Made by a program: the position numbers and the translations under genes. From Euphorbia lathyris (lineage: Eukaryota > Streptophyta > Magnoliopsida > Malpighiales > Euphorbiaceae): DNA of 64,000 nt. The stretch covers positions 86,116,441-86,180,440 of the forward strand of contig NC_088914.1 in assembly GCF_963576675.1 (NCBI RefSeq), given 5' to 3'. Under the pieces are notes generated by a model. That model saw only the letters and a program-made list of their open reading frames with translations. It was not told the DNA's origin and did not search any database. Shown one piece after another: positions 12,048 through 23,198 of this stretch; position 1 is the first letter of the stretch, and each line of letters starts with the position of its first letter.

Positions 12048-13255
12048 CTATTGTGGTGGAGGCGGATTTCCGTGGAGGTTGAAGTATGAGGCGAAGGAGT
12101 TGGTGAGGGCATCAAAATGAGCATCGAGATGAACCCGATCCTCCCGTTATTGTGCTTCGATGGAGTCGAAGCGGGTGTTGAGGGTGGCGAATTGGGAGTC
12201 ATAAGGAACCCGGTCCCGTCGTTGGTTATCCTCTAAGATATCCAACTAAGCATATATGGCATTGAAGTCATAGTTAGGTGGAGGACTGAAATTGAGACCC
12301 AAATCTGAATCTGAAACCGAACCCCCTTCCTCGTTTGCATGAGCCGCCCCCGAAGTCTCTCCCGGGCCCGAAGTGGGGCGGTTAAGGGACTTAAAAGCAT
12401 TTTTCTCCACGGGCCTAGGCAAAAGGATTGGGAAGCGAGCAAGGGTAGCCTCGCCAAGAGCGGAAGTGGCAACAAGAGTGACTAGATGGCCCAACCCGAT
12501 CTTGCCCCGCTTTTGGGTGGAAAAGTGGTGGAGTTGGACGGCCACAAGATAGAAGAGGTCATAGGCACGGTTGTTGATACAACAATAGAGTGCCAAAAGT
12601 TCATCCTTATTGACCTTGGTGGATTCCGACTTCCCCGAAAAGTAGACGGAGATGAAGCGGTGGAGAAGTTGGAGGATTGGATCACGAATGAGAGAGGGGT
12701 GGAGGTTCGAGACATCATAATCCTCGGACCCGGTGATTAAGGTCCAAAAACCACGAGCGGAAACATCTTCGGGCCAATGGGAGATACCATCTTCCGCTTG
12801 TTTGGTTAAGTGATTGCGGAGCCATTGGGTATCAATGGTGAAGGGGTGGTTGTGAAGGCGAAAATGGAAGAGGGCGGCACCGGGGACATTGTTAGAGGTG
12901 AGGGTGGTGTAGAACTCCAAAACTAAGGAGGGGTAAACGTGGTGCCGTGCAAGAAAGTGATCGTACCAAGAGAGGGCACGGAGGTGCTCCACGAAAGCCC
13001 CGCAAGGCCGAAACGGTCAAGAGTGTTCCGCTCAATGTATGGGAGTTCCATAAAGTGGGCAGCGGAAAGTGTTTGGTAGTGCTCGGCCTCCCCCTCGGTT
13101 AGGAGATGAAAAGGAGCCCGGTGTAGGCGGATAAGTGGTGGTGTCCCCTCCCGTTCGGGTGATGGTAGTGGTTGTTGATTTTGTTCGGAAGGGGAAGAAC
13201 GGGCCCTAGTGGACCGTGGGGGACGCATGTCGGCGGTGTGTTTTCGCCTAACCAT
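12048..13255 (-). pseudogene. A2 ORF2: accessory protein, broken
   Basis: Second copy of family A ORF2. It starts at the ATG complementary to 13253-13255 (MVRRKHTADMRPPRSTRARS). Motifs HLLTEGEAEHYQTL, LSWYDHFLARHHVYPSL and DPILQLLHRFISVYF are conserved with A1. A one-base shift near 12998-13005 breaks the frame before the LSWYDHF segment. In-frame stops follow at about 12246-12248 and 12165-12167. The conserved end is the TAG complementary to 12048-12050, after a Pro-rich tail. A TATATAA lies about 90 bp upstream of the ATG on the minus strand. This copy and A1 are broken at different places, so both derive from an intact ORF. Confidence 0.8.
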
Positions 13256-13500
13256 GGTGTGAGTGAGGGGTTTTAGAGAGTATGGAGGAAGGTTGTGGGA
13301 TGGTTGAGTGAGTTGTGAGGGAGGAGAAGAAGAAAATGAGGGGTTTATATAAGGAGAGAGTGGGGAATCCAAGTAAAACTCGGATTCCCAGAGGGGTACA
13401 CGGGGCGTGAAGGGGACACGCCACGCGTATCCCTCCCCCTGAGCTTATTTTTCGCAAAAATTGGTGTGGTACGCGGGACGTGAGAGAGCGCACGCCTCGC
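13256..13500 (-). promoter_or_regulatory. A2 ORF2 upstream region, promoter-like
   Basis: In the minus direction it holds GC palindrome copies (near 13395-13500), then TATATAA around 13340-13348, then a CT-rich leader to the ATG. This is the same order as in A1. It ends at the deletion junction with LTR sequence. Confidence 0.45.
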
Positions 13501-14221
13501 GTAGAAGGTGATGTATGTGTTGTTGTTGAGTGCTAGTCACTCTTATTTATACATCAAGCTAGGGACACAAATGTAACTTCACAAGGTGCAAGTATGGAGC
13601 AACATCATTGAGTGCAGAAATCCCATAATACGCCCCGCGTATGGTGATACACGCCCCGCGTATATGCCCATTCCGTCAGAAATCTCCTGTATGTGGACCA
13701 ATTCTATGTCTAATTGTCTCAAACACGCCCTGCGTAGCTGAAGTACGCCCCGCGTGTTTGAGTCTCTGAAGTTTTATTGCTTGAGTTGGTGCTTTTACGC
13801 CGTGCGTAGCTGGTGATACGCCCTGCGTATGGAGGGTTGACTCTGGGAGACAATGCAGTCTAACTTTCAGGATTAGGCCAATTATTGCCTACATATGTCA
13901 TACGCCCCGCGTATGGTGAGTCATTTCCACATGGTGCCTGCGGATAAGGCAATTATTTCTGACACCATGTTTTACGCCCACGTATGGAGTGGATTTTTGC
14001 TCCTTTCTCGTACCTGAAATACAAATCTTGTGAGCCGAGTTAGCTTGACGTTTTTATTCCCTAAACTAATCAAAAACGAGGAAAATAAACTGAAAGTACG
14101 AGATTTATTTTTATTTCTTTATTATATCAAAAACACTTTATTTTTATAATTAAACTTATTTATTTTATCCAAAATCAACCCGTAAATCACGCTAAAAGAT
14201 AGGGGTAAAATACCCCTATCA
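13501..14221 (-). repeat. A2 5' LTR fragment (721 bp)
   Basis: Nearly identical to 9442-10160 of the A2 3' LTR, starting at GTAGAAGGTGATG. It ends in ATCA at 14221. About 1 kb of the LTR is missing at the 13500/13501 deletion junction. Confidence 0.92.
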
Positions 14222-14226
14222 CGCCC
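14222..14226. repeat. Target-site duplication CGCCC, right copy
   Basis: Partner of 8431-8435 flanking A2. Confidence 0.92.
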
Positions 14227-15721
14227 CCCTGGGTACGCCGCGCGTAAGGCCCCTGACCACTAAGGGTCTTCTTTTCCCTCCTTCCTTTATTTTTGTTTTT
14301 GTTTTTTAACTTCTTTTTGCGACGCCCTTGGGATAGGCGTCATTTTAAATAACGCGGTGGGCCGTGCAACCCCGCACTTCTAGTTTGGTTTGCACTACCA
14401 AAAATAAAAATAAAAGTTTAATAACAACAAAATAATTAAACTCGCTTATTACTCTTTAAAATTTTCCTGACACGCTATCCCTCCTTCGGAAATTAATTAA
14501 AGTTATGTTATTTGTCATAAAAAATAAAAGCGTCGAAACATAAAGGAATGGTTCAATTTAGAGATTTTAGTCTTAATCTTAAAGTTAGGGAACTTGTGCA
14601 AAACTTAGGATTAGTACTAAACTAAGACATTGAGTCTTAACCCAAATGTTATCTCCATAATAAACTTTAAAAAGGCAATAAAGACGGGATGTTCGAGAGT
14701 CTAGCAAGACTCGATAGTACACAATTCAAACCCGAATTTTTGTGAGGTATTTTTGAGCAAAAAGAGTTCGTACGAGAACTCTAATTCTTTCACAATTTTT
14801 CGAGAGCTTTGACTTCACTCGACTCATAAAATTTGCATCCAATGCCGGGTTAAGTACACTTATTTGTAGTAAAGAGGCAATAGATGATAAACCAAACCCA
14901 CTTATGTTAATTTTTCTTAATTTCTTTTTCTCGTTTTCATTAACCCTTAGGAAAACCCCCTCGAGCCTATTAACCAATTTCGTTGCTAACCCCCTTTTTA
15001 CATCTAACCCTTTTTCCTCTTGTTCAAATACCGACAAAATCAATTCACACCGGAATTACCCGAAACAAGCCACGGCCTTGGCAAATGAGCACCACAAGCT
15101 TTCAAAATATTGTTTTTGTGCCTTTATCAAAACAAAGGATACAATAAAAATAAAAAGGCATTCTCAAGCTCCACCCGAGCAAATTTTGAAGTATATTTTG
15201 TAAAATTCGCCAAGGCCGAGATAAACAAAAAATGGTGCAATCACAAACCGGTATTTCTTGAACTCGAGTTTCTTTAAACTAACCACTAAAGAAGCCACCC
15301 ACATTAAAACCCCCCCTCCGGATTCATTTTTAATATTGCCTAACTATATTTTACAAGGAAAAGCCCGGATGAAAATGCAAATTCCTCATGATCTCGAGTA
15401 AGTGCAAAGAAGAGTGCTAAAACACCGACCCACCTAAAATTGAGCATAAGAGCGAAATCCCTCGGTGAGGTACTATCGGTTCTCAAAAGATAATCAACCC
15501 CCGTTAATATTGCCTATTAAATCTTGATCATGGAGGTTTCAAACAAGTTTCGTACTCAACTGTTTGCGTAGGTACTTACCGAAACCTTTGCATGAAACCA
15601 TAACTTTGAAATCACCCACTTGGTAAAACCAACCTTCGGTTTGTTTCTTAATTTTCTCAATCCCTTGTCTTTCGATTTCTTTTACTTGAGGACAAGTAAA
15701 ACTTTAAAGTCCGAGGAGGTT
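14227..15721 (+). other. A1 3' noncoding region and polypurine tract
   Basis: No gene. It is the forward-strand version of the A2 region 10161-11680, so A1 resumes here after A2. It ends with the polypurine tract GTCCGAGGAGGTT (15709-15721) against the 3' LTR. Confidence 0.85.
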
Positions 15722-17533
15722 TGATATGGGTATTTTACCCCTATCTTTTAGCATGATTTACGGGTTGATTTTAGAAGAAATAAATAAGTTTAATTACAAA
15801 AATATAATGTTTTGAATAAAATAACAAAATAATAATAAACTCCGTACTTTCGGTTAATTTCCCCTGTTTTTGATTAGTTTAGGAAATAAAAACGTCAAGC
15901 TAACTCGGCTCGCAAGATTTGTATTTCAGGCACGAGCAAGGAGGAAAAATCTACTCAGATACGCGGGGCGTATAATCCTCTACGCGGGGCGTGAAACATG
16001 TGTCAGCAATAATTGCCTTATCCGCAGAAGCCATGTGGAATTGACTCACCATACGCAGGACATATGCCAACCTACACGGGGCGTATGACATATGTCGGAA
16101 ATAATTGGCCTTATCCTGAAAGTTAGACTGCACTGTCTCCTCAAGTCAACTCTCCATACGCGGGGCGTATCACCATATACGCGGGGCGTATCAGGAAGTT
16201 CCTCAATGATAAAAGATCAGAGACTCTTTTACGCAAGGCGTGTTTCAACTACGCACAGCGTAAAAGCTCCAGTTCAAGCGATAAAACTTCAGAAACTCAA
16301 ACACGCGGGGTGTACTCCAGCTATGCAGGGCGTGTTTGAGACAATTAGACATGGAACTGGTCCAAATGCAGGAGATTTCTGACGGAATGGGCACTTACGC
16401 GGGGAGTAGACCACCTTACGCGGGGCGTATCATGGGATTTCTGCACCAAATAATGTTGCCCCATACTTGCACTTTGTGAAGTTACAAACTTGCCCTTGCT
16501 TGATGTCTATAAATAGGAAGCTCTTGAACTTCAAAAAGATACGAAGAAATAACTACACACTAGAGAGCTAATATACTTGTTTTGATTATTGTTGTAGTAT
16601 AGATTCAATTTTTGTACCTAAACTCTCCACCTCGAGAGCTTGTTTGGTTGTTTTGGCATTCCATCGAAGTTCCGCTCCACCATTCGTCACCAAGCTCGAG
16701 AGTTCCACCTCCACGACCTAGGAGACGGCTTTGAGTCCGGTTAGCTAGTTTCAAAGGCGGATTCACCCCTTTGACATGCTAATTAGCTTGTACTCTTCCT
16801 ATGTATTAGGCTTGGTTGTATTCCATTTATATACATTTCATATTTATAATTTTATGATTTATAATCTCTATTTTCCTTTACGTGTTAGTGTTTGCTACTT
16901 GTTTTGATATTGATAATTGATTATTGTGTAGGAGAACGCGATTTTCGATGCCATTCGTGGCATCTTTAGGGAGTTATATAGGTGTTGCCTTACCAAAAGT
17001 GACAAACCGAAAACCGTAGGAATTGAAAAGCCACGGAACTTACGGGCCCTAGTTTCTAATCCCCCCGCATTAGACACGCCTTGACTAGGAATCACGTAGT
17101 CTAAGTGCTTCACGGGTCAGTCCTACTACACTTGGTCGTCTTTGCAAGAGTAAATTATTATCCGTATACATTTAGAGTCGTTATTTATTGTGGTTATAAC
17201 TTACCGATATTCATCCCATTTCTTAGGGTTTTAGCTACACAAATCTGAGTCGCCAATAGTTAGGGATAGTGTGTAGTTGTGTCTTACTTTACCCCAAAGT
17301 AATCGCCGCTTAAATAACATACGAAACCGAGTCGTCTAATACTTGTAATTATAAATCCCGCGGATTCGATACCCGGTCTTAACCGGATTATTACTTGATA
17401 CGACGGGGTACACTTGCCCCTAAGTAGTGACGTCTAGTGAATTTAGAGCAATTAGAAATACCACATCCATAGTCCCATAGCACACTCATACCACACTACA
17501 TCCGTAAACACACCTAGACGAAACTTAACATCA
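15722..17533 (+). repeat. A1 3' LTR (1812 bp, complete)
   Basis: It begins TGATATGGG and ends AACATCA. GC palindromes related to TACGCGGGGCGTA cluster at 15958-16440, mostly in loose pairs separated by 50-80 bp of other sequence. A TATA box (CTATAAATAGG, about 16507-16517) lies just downstream. Past the LTR, Sirevirus integrase sequence starts at once. Confidence 0.94.
16508..16515 (+). promoter_or_regulatory. Family A LTR TATA box
   Basis: TATAAATA about 70-80 bp after the last GC palindrome. The 5' LTR remnant has TATAAAT at the matching place near 3115. It marks the likely U3/R promoter of family A. Confidence 0.65.
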
Positions 17534-19767
17534 ACACCTCAACAAAATGGGGTTGTTGAAAGGAAGAACAGAACCTTGGTTGAAATTGCTAGGACAATGT
17601 TGAGTGAGCAAAGGCTTCTAAAGTACTTTTGGGGAGAAGTTGTCAATACAGCATGCTATATTCTTAATAGGGCTCTTGTTAGACCTATACTAAAAAAGAC
17701 CCCCTACGAACTTTGGAAAGGACGAAAGCCCAACATTGGGTACTTTCGTGCCTTTGGCTGTAAATGTTTTATTTTAAATACCAAAGATAGCCTAGCCAAG
17801 TTTGACTCAAAAGATGATGAAGCTATCTTTTTAGGCTACTCAACAAACAGCAAAGCATACAGAGTTTTCAATAAACGAACTCAAATCTTAGAAGAGTCAG
17901 TACATGTTGAGTTTGATAAAACTAATCCTGCAGGAAGAAATCAGACGCTGACCGAGGATGATCCACACTTAGCTTCCGCTGACCCAATTACAGCCGCTGA
18001 GGCATTTCCTCAAGGGCTGACCAAAGGTAAAAGTGAAACCCAAATTACCTTCACTGACCAATCTACGCTTGCAGAGATTGTTGAAACACAACCATCGCAA
18101 GACATCAACCTACCAAAGGAGATTAGAATACCAAGAGGTCACTCAGAAAGTGCCATTCTTGATGCCGCTGAGAATACCCTGATGACAAGAAATCAACTCA
18201 GGAGATACCTCAGCAACGTAGCTTTCGTGTCAGTTCAAGAACCAAAGAATTTTGCTGAAGCTGAGCACGATGAATACTGGATGAGCGCAATGCAAGAAGA
18301 ACTTGATCAATTTAGAAAAAATGAAGTATGGGATTTAGTGCCAAATCCAAGAAGTCAGAAGACCATAGGAACAAGATGGGTCTTCCGCAACAAACTGGAT
18401 GAACAAGGAAATGTAGTCAGAAACAAGGCAAGACTTGTAGCTCAGGGCTACAGTCAGCAAGAAGGTATTGACTATGGTGAGACATTTGCCCCAGTGGCAA
18501 GGCTAGAGGCTATTAGAATTTTATGTGCTTATGCATCTTATATGAATTTTAAATTATTTCAAATGGATGTTAAGAGTGCATTCCTTAATGGAGTTATAAG
18601 CGAGGAAGTTTATGTTAATCAACCTCTAGGGTTTGAGGATCCTAAATTCCCAAACCATGTCTATAAACTCAAAAAGGCTCTGTACGGTCTCAAGCAAGCA
18701 CCACGTGCTTGGTATGAGAGGCTGACCAACTTCCTGCTGACTAGAAATTATGTCAGAGGCAAAGCTGATACAACCTTATTCATTAAGAGAAAGGGTAAAG
18801 ATACCCTGCTGGCTCAAATTTATGTTGATGATATTATTTTTGGTGCTACTAATGAGTTAATGTGCAAGGAATTTAGTAAGCAAATGCAAACTGAATTTGA
18901 AATGTCAATTATGGGAGAACTCAACTTCTTCCTTGGACTTCAAATCAAACAAGGGAAAATGGCATTTTCATTAGTCAAGCTAAATATGCCAAAGAGATAT
19001 TGAAGAAATATGAAATGGAAAATTGCAAGCCAATATCTACTCCTATGGGCACTGACACTGTCCTATGCAGTGACGAGAATGGTAAGTCGGTAGACAGCAA
19101 ATTATACCGAGGTATGATTGGTTCTCTACTCTACTTAACTGCTAGTCGGCCTGACATTCAGTTCTCAGTATGCTACTGTGCTAGATATCAATCTAACCCT
19201 AAGGAATCTCATTATATAGCTGTAAAAAGAATCCTTAGATATTTGCAAAGTTCAGTAAATGCAGGATTATGGTATCCCAACACTCATAATTTCACACTCG
19301 TTGGATACACTGACGCTGACTATGGACGAGACAAGCTTGAACGAAAATGCACCTCTAGAGGATGCCACTTTCTAGGAAGCTGTCTTGTATCCTGGTTCAG
19401 TAAGAAGCAGGCGTCGGTTGCCCTGTCAACCACTGAAGCTGAGTACATTGTTGCTGGAAGCTGTGTTGCTCAAGTCCTATGGATTAAGCAACAGCTTGAA
19501 GACTATGGCGTTCTAACAAAGACAATTGAAGTCAAATGTGACAATAGAAGTGCAATTGATCTATCAAAGAACCCAATCCAGCACAGCATGATGAAGCATG
19601 TCAACATAAGGCATCACTTCATTAGAGACCATGTACTCAAGGGTGAGATCAAGCTGACCTATGTCCCAACGGATGAGCAGCTTTCGGATATCTTCACGAA
19701 GCCATTGGCTCGTGAGAAATTCAGTATACTGAGAGAAGCCATTGGTATGTTTAATCCTCTTCAGTAG
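17534..19767 (+). pseudogene. pol: S1 pol: integrase end, reverse transcriptase, RNase H, frameshifted
   Basis: It opens in the integrase core ([13 protein letters not shown] carries the catalytic Glu of D,D-35-E). RT follows from about 18230 (EEELDQF-type start, [26 protein letters not shown]) with the active-site YVDD at 18821-18832. RNase H comes next (TDADYGRDK, STTEAEYI, CDNRSAIDLS), ending with DIFTKPLA and a TAG at 19765-19767. One base is missing near 18957-18965, shifting the frame between RT and its connection domain. The catalytic YVDD is intact. Otherwise the frame is open, so this copy decayed recently or slowly. The left end is cut by the A1 insertion, not by a deletion. Confidence 0.92.
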
Positions 19768-19846
19768 ACTCTAGTAAAATACAATGATATATTCATGCTG
19801 AGTGAATTTGCATGCTGAATGATTTGAAATATTTCATGCTAAATAG

Positions 19847-19849
<3 letters not shown>

Positions 19850-19902
<53 letters not shown>
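19850..19902. repeat. (AT)n microsatellite, about 52 bp
   Basis: Uninterrupted AT dinucleotides. S3 lacks it at the matching place, so it expanded after the copies separated. Confidence 0.95.
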
Positions 19903-19904
<2 letters not shown>

Positions 19905-20182
19905 TGAGTGTTTAACTCAAGCTGAGCTTTTACGTATAAAATTTGTTCCATTGCATAACACTGACTACTCAGAAGTCCAAATGTTTGAAATGCTTGATAC
20001 TGAGTAAAGAGCCGTTGCTAGCATTAAATGTAGTGCACGCGAATTGAGTAGCCACCTAGGATGACGTATAGGCCATAATTAGAAAACACATGCGTCGTAT
20101 GTGTCATTAATGCCAGAATTTTTGTCGTTTGAGAATCTCGAGGTAAAACGAACAACTCAACGCCGTGGATTAACTCAACATC

Positions 20183-20190
20183 TATATAAA
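20183..20190 (+). promoter_or_regulatory. Candidate internal TATA box ahead of the S1 accessory ORF
   Basis: TATATAAA lies 108 bp upstream of the ATG at 20298 and is followed by a CT-repeat stretch (about 20250-20264), typical of plant core promoters. S3 has TATAAATA in the same context 103 bp before its ATG. Confidence 0.55.
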
Positions 20191-20297
20191 TAGTGGATGA
20201 ATTCTCACTTTCAGTTCGTTACGCTTTCAAAACTTTGGCATTCATACTCTCTCTCTCTCTCAAAATCCCCAAGTTTTCTGAAAATCCATCTGAGAAA

Positions 20298-23198
20298 ATG
20301 ACTAACGTTTCTCTAAACATCTCTGGTGCCGGTCAATCCCATAACCGCTCCAATGACAATCCCACTTCACCTACTCAGCACAATCCCGCTAGAGCTATTA
20401 CACCGAGCAAGAAAACTCAAGCTGTACAAGCCACCTCTTCCAAAGGGAAACAGGTGCAAAAGGGAAAGGGTAAGCAAGTCATTCAACGCTTCCCAAGTGT
20501 GGCAGGATGGAAGATTGACCACTCTCGGTGGTTTTCACAAGGTTTCATCGATGCTGAGAAACCTTTCTGTGACTGGATAAAGAACAATGGATGGACCGAG
20601 CTGTTCTCAGTTCGAGATGCAACTTACCCCGAGTTGGTACGTGAATTTTATGCCAATCTGAAGGTCGCCAATGACAACAAAAACTACCTAGCAACTCATG
20701 TTAGAGGAAAGGACATCTCCATCACTCCAGCGTACATCGCTTCCCTATTCAAACTGAAAAACGAAGGAGCTATCCTTCGAAAATCTGGAGACCAGGACAA
20801 AATTGACTATACCAAGACCTTCTGCAAACCTGCTAGCCATGTCGGTGAAATATCAAGCACATCTATGGGTCAGCATCAAAAGATGGCCCATTATATACTG
20901 ACCAACTTCCTCTACCCCAAAATCAACTGCACCAACTCAGCGACCAACTTTGAGCAGTGCTTCATATGGCACATGCTGACTTACACACCTATCAATATGT
21001 CTATCTTCATCATCGGTGCATTTCAATGAAGCACAGGAACTCTAAGGTTGGGCTCGTTCATTACTCGTATCCTTCGGGATCACAAGGTGGACACAATCTC
21101 TGATATTGAAGTCTATGGCACTGAGATAACCGCTGCTGCCCTATTTGGTTTGGCATATGGCCTACCAATTGCACCAAAGGAAGGAAAAGGGGATGCAGTC
21201 CCAGATGCTGAGGGAACAGTACCAAGAAAGGGAAGATCACAAAGTAAGAGGAAAGTTGTGCAAAGCATCCCTACTGGAGCTGTCATTACACCGAAAAGGA
21301 TAAAAGTTGTGAATAGAGGAACATAACAGCAAACTCAGCAAAGTCCAGGTGGATCTAAGTCTGCTGCTAAACGGACAAGGCAGAATGAGCCTGATGAAGA
21401 AGAGAATGAGGATGAGCAACCACTTAGGAAACGGATAAGGATCATTCCTGAGATAAGACCCATTGATGCTCTTCCCACTGACTTCGTAATTCCTCCTGAA
21501 TCACATGCTGTCCACATCACAAACATTAACACTGAGCAACAAGAAGAACAAGATCAAGACCAACTGGGTGGTCAGTTTGAAGATGAAGAATGGGCTGACC
21601 AGTTAGAAGAAGAACTGGATGCTGAGTCTGAAGAGGAGGAAAGTGACGAGGATGAAGTCGAGGTCTCAGCAGAAGATGAGCATAACGAACCAATCAACAC
21701 TGAGTTGGTTGATGATGAGGAAACTGAGCACCAAGAAACTGCTCCTGCTGTTCAATGGGATGACTCACCCACTGACTCTATTGAGTCCATCCCATGTGAC
21801 CCTACTCCTCAGAAGCTTAAGAGATTAAGAAGGAAGAGAGCCTTCAAACCACCTGTCATTGATCTCATTGGTGACTCTCTTCTGAATGACGAAATTCCCG
21901 ATCTCACGGATGTACAATTATGATACTTTTCTAATCCCCCTGAGTCTCAAGAAAATCAAGCCTCTGTTTCTCGAAAGGAACATGCCGACTTAACTGCCTC
22001 ACTCAATGCCGAGCAAGTTCTCGAAGACTCTGAATTTCCTGCTCAGGTAAATACTGAAATTCCAAATCTTCCATCACCAAGTCAGCTTCTGCGTAACTCT
22101 GAGCAAGAAACTCCCTTTGCCGATCCTCCACTTCCACAACTTAAAGTGCAGAGTCAAAATCATTCAGTTTCAACTGACAATACCAGGCCAGCCGCTGATA
22201 AAGCTGGGCCTTCAAATGCCGAGCAAAACCAGACACCGTTTTTAGTCGGTTCTACTCCACCTCCGACAGCTCGGCAAACTCAAGATGGATCCTTCAGCTA
22301 TCTCTCTGCCTCTGAGTCTGGTCGAAGAATCATTGACTCAGCTCAAGCTCTTATTCAGGATCTCCATCGATCCAGTACAAATGTCACTGAGTCTAACACT
22401 GTTGAGCCAACTCTATCCTCGTCTGTCACTCAGCTTTTAACCGAGATAAAAGGTATGAAGGATCTTCTGAGTGTCATGACTACACTTCAATCTCAACAGC
22501 CTCGGTAGGACTCTTTCACGAAGCTGGCCGAACTCCAGCTGACCATGGTCAACCACATGGACTCTCTCCAAGGACAGATTCATCAATTGTCGGCTGCGAA
22601 CACTTCCTATGCCACTTCTGCTGAATTACAAAACCTCTTCAGTCAGCTTCACATCGAGCAAGAGAAAACCAATCACCAACTGTCCAACTCCTCTCAATGC
22701 TCCATTGAGCAGATTAGCGAAGCTCTGCGTCTGCTCAACTTAAACAGTGAAGAAATGGCCACTGACGAGCTGAAGACCAATGAAATTCTGAAATATTCTT
22801 GCTCAACTTTCAATAATGTGCGCCAAGTCAAAGAACAGCGTGAGTATTATGATGCTTCCTTGCTCAAGATGTTCCATCAAGCGTTTGCCATGATCAATGA
22901 AACCGTCCAATGGATTGGCAAATCGCAAGTAGCTGTTCTAAGCATGCTGAGTGCTGCCAAAATTGGAATTCCTCGCACCATAGTGGATGATGGTGTTCCC
23001 ATCTTCGACGGCCTGATTGAAAGTGCAAGAAATCTAAAGGCTTTTTCTATTCGCCTCACACAAGCTGCCGTTGAAGCCACCTTCATTCCCAAATCTGATG
23101 ATGGTAAAAAGGGGGAGAAAGAACAAGCTCTAAGAACTCAGCAAGCCTCAGTTAGTCAGCCGCAACACAAGGGCAATGGCAAGAAACATATGCAGTAG
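20298..23198 (+). pseudogene. S1 accessory (env-position) ORF, 966 codons with four stops
   Basis: Extra ORF downstream of pol, called env-like in Sireviruses. A single frame runs from ATG 20298 to 23198. It is interrupted only by stops at 21027-21029 (codon 244), 21324-21326 (343), 21921-21923 (542) and 22506-22508 (737), with no frameshift. The N-terminus is Ser/Thr- and Lys-rich. Codons 70-245 form a domain (NNGWTELFSVRDATYPELV, MGQHQKMAHYIL) like that of family A and B ORF2. The middle is strongly acidic (codons 355-500) with basic, nuclear-signal-like patches (SKRKVV, TPKRIKVV, RLRRKRAFK). The C-terminal quarter is rich in helix-forming residues. I see no signal peptide or membrane span, so an envelope role is not supported by what is visible. 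Confidence 0.85.

Larger units (their letters stand above)
8436..14221 (-). mobile_element. A2: family A element, minus strand, internally deleted
   Basis: A reverse-oriented family A copy inserted in A1, with both termini intact (TGATG at 8436, ATCA at 14221) and a 5-bp duplication. In its own direction it keeps 721 bp of 5' LTR, then ORF2, the 3' noncoding region, polypurine tract and full 3' LTR. The rest of the 5' LTR, the primer site, gag and part of the spacer are missing at a single junction near 13500/13501. Confidence 0.92.
3003..17533 (+). mobile_element. A1: Athila-like, pol-less Ty3/gypsy element, interrupted by A2
   Basis: A plus-strand element with 5' LTR remnant, tRNA-Asp primer site, gag, ORF2, a long 3' noncoding region, polypurine tract and 3' LTR. 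The start of its 5' LTR lies left of C1, outside the window. A2 (8436-14221) is inserted in its 3' noncoding region. No protease, RT, RNase H or integrase is found anywhere in it, so it is non-autonomous. Beyond its right end, Sirevirus integrase sequence (S1) resumes. The two LTRs align without gaps over 1137 bp, with about 34 differences by hand count (about 3%). Confidence 0.9.
19768..20297 (+). other. S1 region between pol and accessory ORF
   Basis: No gene. It holds the AT microsatellite at about 19850-19902 and, at its 3' end, a candidate internal promoter. The second half has a counterpart in S3 (62927-63402), including the core around the TATA box. Confidence 0.75.

Noticed and set aside
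15958..16440. GC repeats with spacers resembling a CRISPR array
   Set aside because: Spacings and orientations vary, the spacers are repeated between LTR copies, and the context is a plant LTR promoter.
15722..17533. Solo LTR
   Set aside because: It is preceded by a matching polypurine tract and internal A1 sequence, so it is the 3' LTR of A1.
19850..19902. AT repeat as a matrix attachment region or origin
   Set aside because: A simple microsatellite, absent from S3; no further support.
20298..23198. True viral envelope gene
   Set aside because: Position is env-like, but I see no signal peptide, membrane span or cleavage site; the composition is acidic/basic and soluble.
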